From the NCBI GenBank assembly GCA_964645765.1, contig CAZYBE010000016.1, forward strand, positions 1 through 64,000: a stretch of 64,000 nucleotides of DNA, read 5' to 3'. The notes beneath the pieces are model-generated. The model was given only the letters and a program-made list of their open reading frames with translations. It ran no database searches and was not told the origin of the DNA. Positions 24,278 to 33,427 of the stretch are shown here, in pieces; the first letter of the stretch is position 1, and every line of letters begins with the position of its first letter. This DNA is from CAZGMN01 sp964645765. Its GTDB lineage: Bacteria; Acidobacteriota; Aminicenantia; Aminicenantales; Aminicenantaceae. The position numbers were made by a program, and so were the translations under genes.

Positions 24278-25798
24278 CTATTTTTTATAACGTTCGAGAA
24301 TATCTTTCAGAAGCTTATTGACAAGCTCAGGATTTGCCGAGCCTTTTGTTTCTCTCATCACCTCTCCGACAAAGAAGCCAAGGACCTGAACCTTTCCTTC
24401 CGAGTATTGCTTAAAGGGCTTGGGATTTTTCTCGATGATTTGAAGGATGATTTCTTTGATTCGCCCTTCATCAGAAATCTGGCTTAAGCCCTTCTCTTTC
24501 ACTATTGAAGAAACATCAACTTTCACATAACCGCGAACGTCAACTTTATCATGAACACGAATTTTAATTTCCGGAGCAATAGCTCTTTTCAACATCTCTG
24601 GGAAAACTTCTTCTTTGGCGGCTCTTAAAGTTATCTCTTTCTTATCAACTTTGATGATAAGCTCGGCCAGATTTTCTGGAGACAGAGGGAAATCCGCGAT
24701 TTCAATTTTATTTTCTTTTAAATATTGAAGCACTTCACGCAAAATCCACTTGCCCGACTGGTCTGGGTTGCCCGATGCTTTTGCCGTTTTCTCAAAGTAG
24801 TCTGACAGTTTTCTGGAGGAGGTTAAGACCTTCGCCTCATAGAGCGGAATCTCGTACTCTTTGAGAAACCTTTCAATTTTTTCCTGGGGGAGCTCGGGGA
24901 GAGCATCCTTGCTTTCGTTGATGAGCTCCTCGGAGATGACAAGAGGAGGAAGGTCCGGCTCAGGAAAGTAGCGGTAGTCATGCGCTTCTTCTTTGCTTCG
25001 CATGGCAAGGGTTTTATCCCGCTTGGAATCCCAGAGCCTTGTCTCCTGGAGCACAGGCTTTCCGGCTGTGACGAGCTCAGTCTGGCGCTGGAATTCATAA
25101 TCAAGAGCCTTTTGGAGAAAACGGAAAGAATTGAGATTTTTGATTTCAACCTTAACCCCCAGCTTTTGAGAGCCTTTTTGTCTCAGCGATAGATTGGCAT
25201 CGCAGCGCAAGTTTCCCTCTTCCATGTTGCCGTCGCAGATCTCCAAATACTGAAGGATAGTTCGAAAGAGCTGAAGGAAATTGACCGCCTCTGAGGAAGA
25301 GCTCATGTCCGGTTTTCCGACGATCTCAAGCAGAGGAATGCCGCTGCGGTTGAAGTCGAGATAGGTTTTCGCAGAAGAGTCGGCCATCCCATCATGGATT
25401 GATTTTCCTGCATCCTCTTCGAGATTTATCCGGTCGATTCCGACTGTTTTCGCCTTTCCATCGCCTTCAATCGTCAGCTGGCCTTCAGTGGCAATTGGAA
25501 AATGGTATTGAGTGATCTGGAATCCCTTAGGCAGGTCAGGGTAAAAATAATTTTTCCGGCTGAATACAGAATGACGATGAATTCTGGCTTTGATGGCCAG
25601 GGCAAGCTTCACCGCCATGACCATGGCTTCCTTGTTGAAGACCGGCAATGCTCCAGGAAGTCCAAGACAGACCGGGCAGGTGAGTGAGTTTGGAGATTTT
25701 CCGAACGAAGTGCTGCAGCCACAAAAAAGCTTTGTTTTTGTCAGGAGCTGGGCATGAATTTCGAGCCCGATGACTGGTTCGAAGATTTGAGAGCTCAT
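24278..25798 (-). CDS. gatB: Asp/Glu-tRNA amidotransferase subunit B
   Basis: A 506-residue subunit of the GatCAB complex, which amidates Glu-tRNA(Gln) or Asp-tRNA(Asn). It opens with FEPVIGLEIHAQLLTKTKLF and CGCSTSFG (zinc cysteines), contains the GatB core (NYFYPDLPKGFQITQY, NFLQLFRTILQYL) and ends with the YqeY-like tail domain. gatA and gatC are outside the window. The ATG at 25798 is used; a TTG one codon upstream is possible. There is no Shine-Dalgarno, and the -10 box ends 14 bases before the ATG. Confidence 0.95.
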   Translation of the reverse strand: MSSQIFEPVIGLEIHAQLLTKTKLFCGCSTSFGKSPNSLTCPVCLGLPGALPVFNKEAMVMAVKLALAIKARIHRHSVFSRKNYFYPDLPKGFQITQYHFPIATEGQLTIEGDGKAKTVGIDRINLEEDAGKSIHDGMADSSAKTYLDFNRSGIPLLEIVGKPDMSSSSEAVNFLQLFRTILQYLEICDGNMEEGNLRCDANLSLRQKGSQKLGVKVEIKNLNSFRFLQKALDYEFQRQTELVTAGKPVLQETRLWDSKRDKTLAMRSKEEAHDYRYFPEPDLPPLVISEELINESKDALPELPQEKIERFLKEYEIPLYEAKVLTSSRKLSDYFEKTAKASGNPDQSGKWILREVLQYLKENKIEIADFPLSPENLAELIIKVDKKEITLRAAKEEVFPEMLKRAIAPEIKIRVHDKVDVRGYVKVDVSSIVKEKGLSQISDEGRIKEIILQIIEKNPKPFKQYSEGKVQVLGFFVGEVMRETKGSANPELVNKLLKDILERYKK

Positions 25799-25811
25799 CA
25801 ATGCTGGGAGG

Positions 25812-25839
25812 ATTATAGCATATCGATTTGAGGATTCAA
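25812..25839 (-). promoter_or_regulatory. Sigma-70 promoter of gatB
   Basis: Minus strand TTGAAT (25834-25839), 16 bp spacer, perfect TATAAT (25812-25817). The start is expected near 25805, giving a leader of only a few bases and no ribosome site. Confidence 0.65.
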
Positions 25840-25845
25840 AGGGAT

Positions 25846-25869
25846 GCTCAGGCTGGACGCCTCGAAAAC
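25846..25869 (+). repeat. 24 bp intergenic repeat, copy 2
   Basis: Diverged copy (GCTCAGGCTGGACGCCTCGA then AAAC) of the repeat at 65-88 and 61792-61815, located between gatB and the small membrane gene. Followed by a CCGC-TTTT tract like that in the third copy. Confidence 0.5.
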
Positions 25870-25892
25870 ACGCCGCTTTTGACCCGGCGAGT

Positions 25893-26087
25893 CAATAAAG
25901 GATGAGTGTTTCAAATAAAAAGATACATAAACCAGCCGAAAACAATTGCCCCGAGAACCATGAACAGAAAGAGCGAGAGCGCGTATTTTATTCGGGCCTT
26001 TTTATCATCCCTTCTGATTAAAGCTAAGACGACACAGACAAGAGCCGCATAAAGGATCATGGAGAGCAGATGGCTTTTCCAAATCAT
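25893..26087 (-). CDS. Small two-helix membrane protein
   Basis: A 64-residue protein made almost entirely of two hydrophobic helices (MILYAALVCVVLALI and FLFMVLGAIVFGWFMYL) separated by a charged loop (RRDDKKARIKYA). The ATG overlaps the stop of the DUF6677-type gene as ATGA, so it is translationally coupled to it. Function unknown; both are likely inner-membrane partners. Confidence 0.6.
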
Positions 26088-26497
26088 TTCTTTTTCCCCA
26101 GGGTAATGTCATAGGCATCCAAAGCCACGAGATAATTCAGCAGGCCAGCGCCTGCGATATAGGCTGTTCCGAATTCGAAAGTTGTATTCTTCAAATTCCC
26201 AAGGCCAAAAGAGAAGAGTTTGGAGAGGATGTAGATAAAGCCATATCCCAAATCTGAGAGAGTGGCAAGGAAAGTCAACGGATTTTCAGCCATATGCCTA
26301 AAAATCAATTTTAGGTATAATCCTTCTTCTTGATACGAATAAATTTTTCCCCCCATAAGCAGCCCAAGGATTAGCATAAAAGTGATGCAAGCAAAAAAGA
26401 TGCCGCCTCTCCAGTATTTCTTGAGAGAGACATGACCCAAGCCGGGAATGAGCCAGCCCAGAGCTAATGATTGCATCGCTTTTGATTTCGTTTCCAT
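26084..26497 (-). CDS. DUF6677-type membrane protein
   Basis: A 137-residue protein from the ATG at 26497, with three or four hydrophobic segments. The motif LALGWLIPGLGH, then a basic stretch and RGGIFF, is typical of the DUF6677/TM2-like family common in acidobacteria. A longer form from a TTG at 26566 would add 23 mostly hydrophobic residues. It is divergent from mutM and overlaps the 64-residue membrane gene by 4 bp. Function unknown. Confidence 0.65.
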   Translation of the reverse strand: METKSKAMQSLALGWLIPGLGHVSLKKYWRGGIFFACITFMLILGLLMGGKIYSYQEEGLYLKLIFRHMAENPLTFLATLSDLGYGFIYILSKLFSFGLGNLKNTTFEFGTAYIAGAGLLNYLVALDAYDITLGKKK

Positions 26498-26584
26498 TGA
26501 ACAGCAAATAATAAGAAAAATGAGTCGCCAAATCAAGAAGAATTTGGATTTTGTATGTGCTTCCAATTAAAGTAAAATGAAAGT

Positions 26585-27409
26585 ATGCCTGAACTTCCTG
26601 AGGTTGAGACTCTGATCAGGAGCCTTTCTTCGATAAAAGGACTTGAAGTCAGTGGATTTAAAATTTTTCGCCGCGGCGTCTTGAGAAATGAGAATCTCTC
26701 TCTTCTTCATAAGTTAACAGGAAAGAAGATTGTTGATATCCGCCGCCGCGGGAAAATGATCCTCATCGACTGTGAGGGAAATCTAAGCCTTATCATCCAT
26801 TTAAAAATGACGGGACAGTTGATTTTCTATTCTGAAGATGAGCCCTTGGATAAGCATACTCATTTTGCCCTCTTTTTTAAGGGCCGGAGCGAGGAGCTGC
26901 GTTTCAGGGATGTGCGCAAATTCGGCTTCATCTCCTGCAGGCGAACTTCAGACCTCGGCTCTGCTGATGAGCTGAGACAACTCGGGCCTGAGCCGCTGAA
27001 AATTAATTTCCCGCGCTTTTGCAGCCTTTTTCAAGGCCGAACAGCCCGTTTGAAGAGCTTGCTTCTCAATCAGAATTTTCTAGCAGGCATCGGGAACATC
27101 TATTCAGATGAGATTCTCTTTGAGGCTAAGGTTCATCCATTAGCGCCCGCTTCTTGTCTTGGAGAAAAGGAGCTGAAGCTGTTGTGGAGGGCGATGAGGA
27201 GTGTGCTCGAAAGGGCCATCCGCTATAAAGGCTCCACAATCCGAGATTTCACCGATGCCGAAGGTCGGAAGGGCGGCTTTCAGAATCGCCATCAAGTCTA
27301 CGGAAGGGAATCTCTTCCTTGCTTTATCTGTGGAGCCTCTATTGCACGCATCCGCTTGGGAGGACGGAGCAGCTTTTTCTGCCCTGAATGCCAGAAGATT
27401 CGATGTTAG
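26585..27409 (+). CDS. mutM: Formamidopyrimidine-DNA glycosylase
   Basis: A 274-residue base-excision enzyme for 8-oxoguanine and FaPy. Catalytic PE follows the initiator Met (MPELPEVET), the beta-elimination lysine is in IIHLKMTGQL, the DNA-binding H2TH region contains QNFLAGIGNIYSDEILF, and the C-terminal zinc finger has CFICG and CPECQ. The TAAAAT at 26573-26578 places a predicted start at or next to the ATG, so the mRNA may be leaderless. Confidence 0.95.
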   Translation: MPELPEVETLIRSLSSIKGLEVSGFKIFRRGVLRNENLSLLHKLTGKKIVDIRRRGKMILIDCEGNLSLIIHLKMTGQLIFYSEDEPLDKHTHFALFFKGRSEELRFRDVRKFGFISCRRTSDLGSADELRQLGPEPLKINFPRFCSLFQGRTARLKSLLLNQNFLAGIGNIYSDEILFEAKVHPLAPASCLGEKELKLLWRAMRSVLERAIRYKGSTIRDFTDAEGRKGGFQNRHQVYGRESLPCFICGASIARIRLGGRSSFFCPECQKIRC

Positions 27410-27424
27410 AGGCTCAAGCTGTTC

Positions 27425-28669
27425 TTAGGGGAATATGCCCCGGTAGCGGTAGACTTCGGCGATTCGCTCAATGGCCACAAGATAAGCAGCACAGCGGAAG
27501 GAGACCTTTCTTTGTGAAGCCTCATCCCAGACTTGTTTGAAAGCCTTGACCATTTTTCTTTCCAGCTCGGCGTTAACCTGTTCTTCTTCCCAGGAGAGAC
27601 CGCTCAAAGCCTGAACCCATTCCAGGTGGCTGACAACGACTCCGCCGGCATTGGCCAGGATATCAGGGATGACAGGAACTTCACGCTTTTCCAGGATTTC
27701 GTCAGCTTCAGGAGTGGTCGGGCCGTTGGCTCCTTCGACGATAACCTTGGCCTTGATTTTCTCTGCATTATTCTTGTGGATCTGGTCTTCGAGAGCAGCG
27801 GGAATGAGGACATCGACATCCTGGAAGAGAAGCTCGTCCTTATCGATTTGTTTTCCAGGATACTTGACCACGCAAGAGTGTTTTTCAACGCAATCCACCA
27901 GGCCAGGAATATCGAGTCCATTTGGATTGACAAGGGCGCCGGAGATGTCAGAGACAGCGACGATCTTAGCTCCTATTTCAGAGAGAAAAAGAGCAGCGTG
28001 GCCGCCGACATTTCCGAATCCCTGGATGGCTATCTTGGTGCCTTTGAGGCTTTTCTTCTTGGCTTTGAAAAATTCTCTGACAATGATCGAGATTCCTCTT
28101 CCTGTTGCTTCCTTCCTTCCCTTGGAGCCTCCCAGGATTTCGGGCTTACCGGTGACGATGCTCGGCTCGGTATAGCCTTTCATCATCGAAAAAGTATCCA
28201 TGATCCAGGCCATTTCCTTCGAGGTGGTGTAGACATCAGGAGCCGGGATATCGAGATGCGGACCCAGGAGGGGCATGATTTCAGTCGTGTACCGTCTGGT
28301 TAATCTTTCAAGTTCACTCTCAGACATTTTTTTCGGGTCGCAGATGATTCCTCCCTTGGCACCTCCATAAGGCAAATCGAGAAGGGAGCATTTCCAGGTC
28401 ATCCAGGCAGCAAGGGCCACGACCTCATCCTCTGAGACCTTGGGATGGTAGCGGACTCCTCCTTTCGTCGGACCTTTGGCATTGTTGTACTGGCAGCGAA
28501 AGCCTGTAAAAACTTTTACCCTTCTGTTATCCATTTTTATAGGGACAGAGACCTTCAAGGTTCGCATCGGCTTCTCCAGGATTTTGAGCAGGTTGGGGTC
28601 GAGCTTGATTTCCTTGGCAGCTTTGTAGAGTTGTTTTTGAGCCTTGCGGGACAGTGAATCTTCGATCAT
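27425..28669 (-). CDS. gdhA: Glutamate dehydrogenase
   Basis: A 414-residue Glu/Leu/Phe/Val dehydrogenase interconverting glutamate and 2-oxoglutarate plus ammonia. The substrate domain has KGPTKGGVRYHP and DLPYGGAKGGI (catalytic Lys), and the Rossmann domain carries IAIQGFGNVGGHAALFL. Length and motifs fit hexameric, NAD(P)-linked bacterial/archaeal-type GDH. GAGGAGG precedes the start. It converges with mutM, 15 bp apart. Confidence 0.95.
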   Translation of the reverse strand: MIEDSLSRKAQKQLYKAAKEIKLDPNLLKILEKPMRTLKVSVPIKMDNRRVKVFTGFRCQYNNAKGPTKGGVRYHPKVSEDEVVALAAWMTWKCSLLDLPYGGAKGGIICDPKKMSESELERLTRRYTTEIMPLLGPHLDIPAPDVYTTSKEMAWIMDTFSMMKGYTEPSIVTGKPEILGGSKGRKEATGRGISIIVREFFKAKKKSLKGTKIAIQGFGNVGGHAALFLSEIGAKIVAVSDISGALVNPNGLDIPGLVDCVEKHSCVVKYPGKQIDKDELLFQDVDVLIPAALEDQIHKNNAEKIKAKVIVEGANGPTTPEADEILEKREVPVIPDILANAGGVVVSHLEWVQALSGLSWEEEQVNAELERKMVKAFKQVWDEASQRKVSFRCAAYLVAIERIAEVYRYRGIFP

Positions 28670-28684
28670 TCTTCCCTCCTCAAT

Positions 28685-28711
28685 TTGACATCGTTTTATA
28701 TTTTATATAAT
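28685..28711 (+). promoter_or_regulatory. Possible promoter of the ferritin-rubredoxin operon
   Basis: TTGACA (28685-28690) and TATAAT (28706-28711) separated by 15 bp, in the AT-rich space between gdhA and the ferritin-like gene. The spacing is short of optimum. A second TATAAT lies at 28724-28729. Confidence 0.35.
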
Positions 28712-28840
28712 TTAGTTTTTTATTATAATTGGAATTCATCCTAAACTGCAATTTTTATCATAAAAAGCCAGCGTGACTCAACAAGGTGAGAATTGTGACA
28801 ATCTCAAAAGATAGAAAGGTTTTAGATTAAAGGAGGAGAT

Positions 28841-29293
28841 ATGGCGGCACAAACTTTTGAAAAAATAATCGATTTTGCCATCAAAAGAGAAGAAGAGGCT
28901 ATTCAGACCTACGGAGACTATGCCAGAAAAGCAAAAAGCCCGGGCCTCAAAAAACTGCTGGTTGAGCTTCAGGAAGAAGAGAAGAATCACAAGAAGCTTC
29001 TTCAGAATATAACAAAAGAGAAGATCGGGGCTCTGGAGATAAAAGAAGTCACCGATTTAAAGATAAGCGATTATCTTGTCGAAGAGAAGCCGAACGCTGA
29101 TATGAATTTTCAAGATGTCCTGATTCTGGCTGCAAAAAAGGAGCAGAAGGCTGTCAAGCTCTACGCAGATTTGAAGAAAAAAGTCAAACAAGCAGACCTC
29201 AAGAAGCTTTTTGAGTTTTTGGTCCAGCAGGAAAAGTCACATAAGCTGAAACTGGAAGAGGAGTATGAGAAGCATGTCATGGAATGGGACTGA
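28841..29293 (+). CDS. Ferritin-like/rubrerythrin-type diiron protein
   Basis: A 150-residue four-helix bundle with two repeats of the E-x6-Y / EExxH pattern (KREEEAIQTYGDYA with LQEEEKNHKKLL; KKEQKAVKLYADL with LVQQEKSHKLKL), giving a diiron site as in the erythrin domain of rubrerythrin. There is no rubredoxin domain, but a separate rubredoxin gene follows. Strong AGGAGG. It heads an operon with rubredoxin and a flavin reductase, so peroxide or oxygen detoxification or iron handling is likely. Confidence 0.82.
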   Translation: MAAQTFEKIIDFAIKREEEAIQTYGDYARKAKSPGLKKLLVELQEEEKNHKKLLQNITKEKIGALEIKEVTDLKISDYLVEEKPNADMNFQDVLILAAKKEQKAVKLYADLKKKVKQADLKKLFEFLVQQEKSHKLKLEEEYEKHVMEWD

Positions 29294-29362
29294 TTTCTTT
29301 CTCCTTCTCCTTCGACTCATTCCGAAAGTTTTGCTCTTAGAAAAATTTCGAGGAGGATGATG

Positions 29363-29524
29363 ATGGAAAAATGGGAATGCACGGCTTGCGGTTATATCTA
29401 TGACCCTGAAAAGGGAGACCCGGAGCATGGCCAAAAGCCCGGAACCCCGTTTGAAAAGTTGCCCGACACCTGGGTTTGTCCCCAGTGCGGAATGCCCAAG
29501 GACTATTTCCAGAAGATTGGTTAA
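29363..29524 (+). CDS. Rubredoxin
   Basis: A 53-residue electron carrier with one Fe bound by CTACGY and CPQCGMPK, and the conserved aromatic residues WECTACGYIYDP and PDTWVCP. The last of three consecutive ATGs is used, 6 bases after AGGAGG. It lies between a diiron protein and an NAD(P)H:rubredoxin reductase-like gene, so electrons probably flow reductase to rubredoxin to diiron protein. Confidence 0.95.
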   Translation: MEKWECTACGYIYDPEKGDPEHGQKPGTPFEKLPDTWVCPQCGMPKDYFQKIG

Positions 29525-29542
29525 AGCCATAGGAGGGAATCG

Positions 29543-30742
29543 ATGAGAGTCGTCATTGTTGGAAATGGTTTGGCCGGGACCATCGCGGCCAAAACTCTTC
29601 GTGAACTGGATGCTGGAGTCGAGATAGAAGTTTTTGCAGAGGAGAAATATCATTATTATCCCCGCCCCAACCTGATTGAATTTTTAGCCGGCAAGCTTGC
29701 TCGGGAGAAACTATTCGCCTTTAGCCAAGAATGGTACAAAGAACAAAAGATTGCTCTTCATCTCAATAAGCCTGTGAGGAAAATTTTCCCGGATTCGAAG
29801 CAGGTTGAAGTGGATGGAGCCAAGCAAAGATACGACTTTTTGCTTCTTGCCAGCGGCTCATTGTGTTTCATTCCTCCTTTTAAAGGAGCGGAGAAGAAGG
29901 GTGTTTTCACGCTCAGAACACTTGATGATGCCCTTCGAATCCTTGACCAGCTCAAGACTCGTCGAAGGGCCGCCGTCGTTGGAGGCGGGCTTTTGGGCTT
30001 GGAGACAGCCAGGGCATTGAGGTCAAGCGGCGCTGAGATTGAGGTTGTTGAATTTTTTGACAGGCTCCTGCCTCGCCAGCTTGACTTCCAGGGAGCAGCT
30101 CTCCTAAAAAGTCAAATCGAGAAGACTGGAATAAAAGTCCATCTCGGTTTGGCCACTGAGGATATTCTTGGCCAGGACGAGGTGAAAGGCTTGAGGTTTA
30201 AAGGAGGGAAGGAGATTGAAACGGACCTGGCCGTTATCGCCGCCGGCGTCATGCCAAACATCCAGATAGCCAAAGAAGCAGGGCTCGAGACCAATCGTGG
30301 GCTGGTGGTCAATGAATATCTTCAATCGAGCAGGCCAGAGATTTTTGCCGCAGGGGATGTGATCGAGCACAGGAGCAAAGTTTATGGGATCATCCCTGCT
30401 TCCTTCAATCAAGCCCGGATTGCAGCCCGCAACATTCTCGGAAAGAAAGAAAAGTATGAGGGCACTGTGCTTTCTAACACCCTGAAGGTTGTCGGCATTG
30501 ACCTCGCTTCGGTCGGGCTGGTTAATCCTGAACAAGGCTCTGCTGAGGAATTCAGAAAGGAGAAGAAAGAAGAAGGACTGTATAAAAAGGTTGTTATTCA
30601 GAATGGGATCGTTGTTGGTGCAATCTGGATGGGAACGAAAAAAGGAGTTAATGAGGTCAGCCGGATCATCACCGAGAGAATAAACGTGGAGCGCTGGAAA
30701 GATTCTCTCTTAGAAGATGATTTTGATTTTCATCTATTATGA
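29543..30742 (+). CDS. FAD-dependent NAD(P)H:rubredoxin oxidoreductase-like protein
   Basis: A 399-residue pyridine nucleotide-disulfide oxidoreductase-fold flavoprotein. FAD-binding GNGLAG at the N-terminus, the NAD(P)-binding GGGLLGLETA, and the second FAD motif EIFAAGDVIEH are present. It has the NADH-rubredoxin reductase/nitrite-reductase-like C-terminal domain. No redox-active CxxxxC pair is present, as expected for rubredoxin reductases. Directly follows rubredoxin and overlaps the next gene by 4 bp. Confidence 0.88.
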   Translation: MRVVIVGNGLAGTIAAKTLRELDAGVEIEVFAEEKYHYYPRPNLIEFLAGKLAREKLFAFSQEWYKEQKIALHLNKPVRKIFPDSKQVEVDGAKQRYDFLLLASGSLCFIPPFKGAEKKGVFTLRTLDDALRILDQLKTRRRAAVVGGGLLGLETARALRSSGAEIEVVEFFDRLLPRQLDFQGAALLKSQIEKTGIKVHLGLATEDILGQDEVKGLRFKGGKEIETDLAVIAAGVMPNIQIAKEAGLETNRGLVVNEYLQSSRPEIFAAGDVIEHRSKVYGIIPASFNQARIAARNILGKKEKYEGTVLSNTLKVVGIDLASVGLVNPEQGSAEEFRKEKKEEGLYKKVVIQNGIVVGAIWMGTKKGVNEVSRIITERINVERWKDSLLEDDFDFHLL

Positions 30743-31743
30743 GAATTAAGATTTTTCTGGTCTTTATCATTTTATCTTTGACCTTTGTGCCCGCTCAAGG
30801 AAAATTCAACGGCTACTTTTCACTGAGTTATATAAAAGGCCAGAATCAAACAGATTTTCACCAGGGAAGTTTTCAGAACGCCTTTTTTGGTCTTATTTTT
30901 TCAGGAGATGTGACCGAAAAAATTGATTATACGGCAGAGCTCCGATTCGAAGAAGACAGCTTCGAATTCGAGCAGCTTTTCGTCGGATTCAAACCCTCAG
31001 CCTTATTCAGCCTTAAGCTGGGCCTCTACCTTGTTCCTTTCGGAAGATACAATCAATTTAACCGGGCTCATCAAACCGCATTAATCAATTCTCCTTTGAA
31101 TGTCGAAAAGACCTATCCTTTAAGCTGGAAGGATATCGGAGTCCTTATGGAGGGAAGGCTGGGCAGCTTCTTTTATTCTGCCTACCTGGGCAATGGCCTT
31201 GCTGAGGGTGAAAATTTAAGTCAAAGCCAGCAGTTTAAGGACAACAACGCAGATAAAGGGAAAGGAGGAAGAGTTGGGATTGCGCTGAGCGAGCACATGG
31301 CAGTCGCTTATTCCACCTACAGGAGCAAATACGATGAGCGCAACATGCGCGACCTTGTTCTTCAGGGATTGGATTTGACTTGGTCAGAAGAGTCATTCGA
31401 AGTCTTAGCCGAATATTCGAGAGCTAACCTTGAGAATCCTGAAAGTTTTAATGAAGGAAAGACGGAAGGTTACTTCATCCAAGTTTCATTAAACGCTGAC
31501 AAGCTTCAACCCGTTCTCTGCTACCAATGGATGAAATACAAGGACCCTTTTCATGGCCCTGGTTTTGTTGGCCCTGATCTTCAGGGAGAGGGGATCTCAG
31601 AGAAAAAGGGTCGCTGGGCCCTTGGCCTCAGATATCTTATCTCTGAGAGCGGTTCATTGAAATTTGAATACGATTTTAACCGCGAGAAAGGTGTAAACTT
31701 AAAAGACGACACTTTTTCTATTCAGGTGGCTTTAAGTTTTTAA
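30739..31743 (+). CDS. Outer-membrane porin-like beta-barrel protein
   Basis: A 334-residue protein with a signal peptide (1-21, ending VPAQG) and repeated amphipathic beta strands ending with VALSF. The pattern (KIDYTAELRFEEDSFE, FSLKLGLYLVPFGRYNQFN) resembles phosphate-selective-porin-like or DcaP-like barrels. The first base overlaps the flavoprotein stop (ATGA). Substrate unknown; its coupling to the redox operon is unusual. Confidence 0.6.
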   Translation: MRIKIFLVFIILSLTFVPAQGKFNGYFSLSYIKGQNQTDFHQGSFQNAFFGLIFSGDVTEKIDYTAELRFEEDSFEFEQLFVGFKPSALFSLKLGLYLVPFGRYNQFNRAHQTALINSPLNVEKTYPLSWKDIGVLMEGRLGSFFYSAYLGNGLAEGENLSQSQQFKDNNADKGKGGRVGIALSEHMAVAYSTYRSKYDERNMRDLVLQGLDLTWSEESFEVLAEYSRANLENPESFNEGKTEGYFIQVSLNADKLQPVLCYQWMKYKDPFHGPGFVGPDLQGEGISEKKGRWALGLRYLISESGSLKFEYDFNREKGVNLKDDTFSIQVALSF

Positions 31744-31886
31744 TCTTGTAAACATTTTTTCCGTGGTGAAAGAAGTTGCGATTCTTCATTTAATCTTGTT
31801 TAATGGATCGACTTCTGATAAAATTCGCTAGCAAGAAGATTTCATCCCGAGTATTGAAAATGAATAAAAAATTTTGAGGTGGTTTT

Positions 31887-33218
31887 ATGGAAAATTTACT
31901 TGTCGTCGGCATGCAATGGGGAGACGAAGGCAAGGGCAAGATGATCGACTTTCTTGCTCCTTCCTTCGATATTGTTGCTCGCTATCAGGGTGGACACAAT
32001 GCGGGGCATACGGTCTATGTCAACGGACAAAGAATCATCCTCCATCTCGTCCCTTCTGGAATTCTTCATCCAGACAAACTTTGTATCATCGGCAATGGAG
32101 TTGTCATCCATCCCCAGGCCTTTCTGGATGAGGTCGAAGGTTTAAAAAAAATTGGAGTTCGCATCGAAGACAACCTCGTCATCAGCAAGAATGCCCATCT
32201 CATCCTTCCTTATCATGCCCTGCTGGAGGCCGTCAGCGAGGAGAGAAGGGGTGCAAGAAAGATTGGCACTACCTGTCGAGGTATTGGACCGTGCTACGAG
32301 GATAAAATGGCTCGCCGCGGAATCAGGGCCGGAGACCTCCTCGATTTGTCGATTCTCAAAGAGAAAATTTTTGAGAATGTCGAAGAAAAGAAAGCCTGCC
32401 TTGCTCATCATCAGAAATCTCTTCCTCCGCCAGAAAAAATCTACAAAGAATACGCCTCTTACGCCTCCAAGATGAAAAAATACATCAAGGACGTCTCTGC
32501 GCTTCTCGCGGAGAAGATCAAGGAAGGAAAATCTATCCTCTTTGAAGGGGCTCAGGGGACACTTCTCGATGTCGACCATGGAACCTATCCCTATGTCACT
32601 TCCTCCAGTTCAACTGTCGGCGGAGTCTCGACCGGCTTGGGAATTCCTGCCAAAGCGATAGATTCGGTGCTGGGCATAACCAAGGCTTATACGACTCGAG
32701 TTGGAGAAGGTCCTTTTCCTACAGAGATATTTGATGAGAAGGGAAAGCTCATTCTTGAGAAAGGAAACGAATTTGGCGCAACGACAGGCCGGGCAAGACG
32801 TTGCGGCTGGTTTGACGCCGTGGCTGTTTCTTATTCTTGTCGGTTGAATGGAATAGATAAATTTGCTCTGACCAAGCCGGATGTTCTTGATGATTTTGAA
32901 GAGATTCTCGTTTGCGTCGGATACACGTACAAAGGAGAAAGACTCCGCACTTTCCCCTCCGAGGCTTGGGTCTTGGATAAAGTTCTCCCTCACTATAAAA
33001 AAGTTCGAGGCTGGAAAAAATCCGTCCATGGAATTAAAGACCTCTCTTCCCTTCCTCAAGCTTTTAAAGATTACTTAAGGCTCATTGAAGATGCCGTCGA
33101 GGCTGAGATTGTTATTGTTTCCACAGGAATGGAGAGAAGAGAAACCGTTTTAATTGAAGATAAGCTGAAAGATATCGTTGACCTTGAGAAAGTCAAAAGC
33201 GGGATAGATGAATGTTGA
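31887..33218 (+). CDS. purA: Adenylosuccinate synthetase
   Basis: A 443-residue GTP-dependent enzyme that converts IMP and aspartate to adenylosuccinate in AMP synthesis. It opens with the catalytic loop QWGDEGKGK and GGHNAGHT, and contains the IMP/GTP residues in GTTCRGIGPCYEDK, EGAQGTLLD, TTGRARRCGW and LTKPDVLD. Ribosome site GAGGTGG. Its partner genes purB-S-Q-L-N are at the other end of the window. Confidence 0.96.
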   Translation: MENLLVVGMQWGDEGKGKMIDFLAPSFDIVARYQGGHNAGHTVYVNGQRIILHLVPSGILHPDKLCIIGNGVVIHPQAFLDEVEGLKKIGVRIEDNLVISKNAHLILPYHALLEAVSEERRGARKIGTTCRGIGPCYEDKMARRGIRAGDLLDLSILKEKIFENVEEKKACLAHHQKSLPPPEKIYKEYASYASKMKKYIKDVSALLAEKIKEGKSILFEGAQGTLLDVDHGTYPYVTSSSSTVGGVSTGLGIPAKAIDSVLGITKAYTTRVGEGPFPTEIFDEKGKLILEKGNEFGATTGRARRCGWFDAVAVSYSCRLNGIDKFALTKPDVLDDFEEILVCVGYTYKGERLRTFPSEAWVLDKVLPHYKKVRGWKKSVHGIKDLSSLPQAFKDYLRLIEDAVEAEIVIVSTGMERRETVLIEDKLKDIVDLEKVKSGIDEC

Positions 33219-33427
33219 AGGATTGATCGATTGAGCAGCAGTTTGATTGCTTTAATTTTTTTGATGATGTTGTGTGCTTTGTCAAAATCACTCAGCGCGA
33301 TGATTGTTAAATTCATTTTAAATTAAAAAAATTTTTATTTTATTGAAATCTCTTGTTGACTTATGTTAGAAATAATGATAAATAAATCAACAAATGCCTA
33401 AAGCATTATTTGTACAAGGAGGTTTAG

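Noticed and set aside
33071..33316. Minus-strand frame beginning MNLTIIALSDFDKAHN after purA
   Set aside because: Most of it is antisense to purA, and the part outside is low-complexity AT-rich sequence with no ribosome site.
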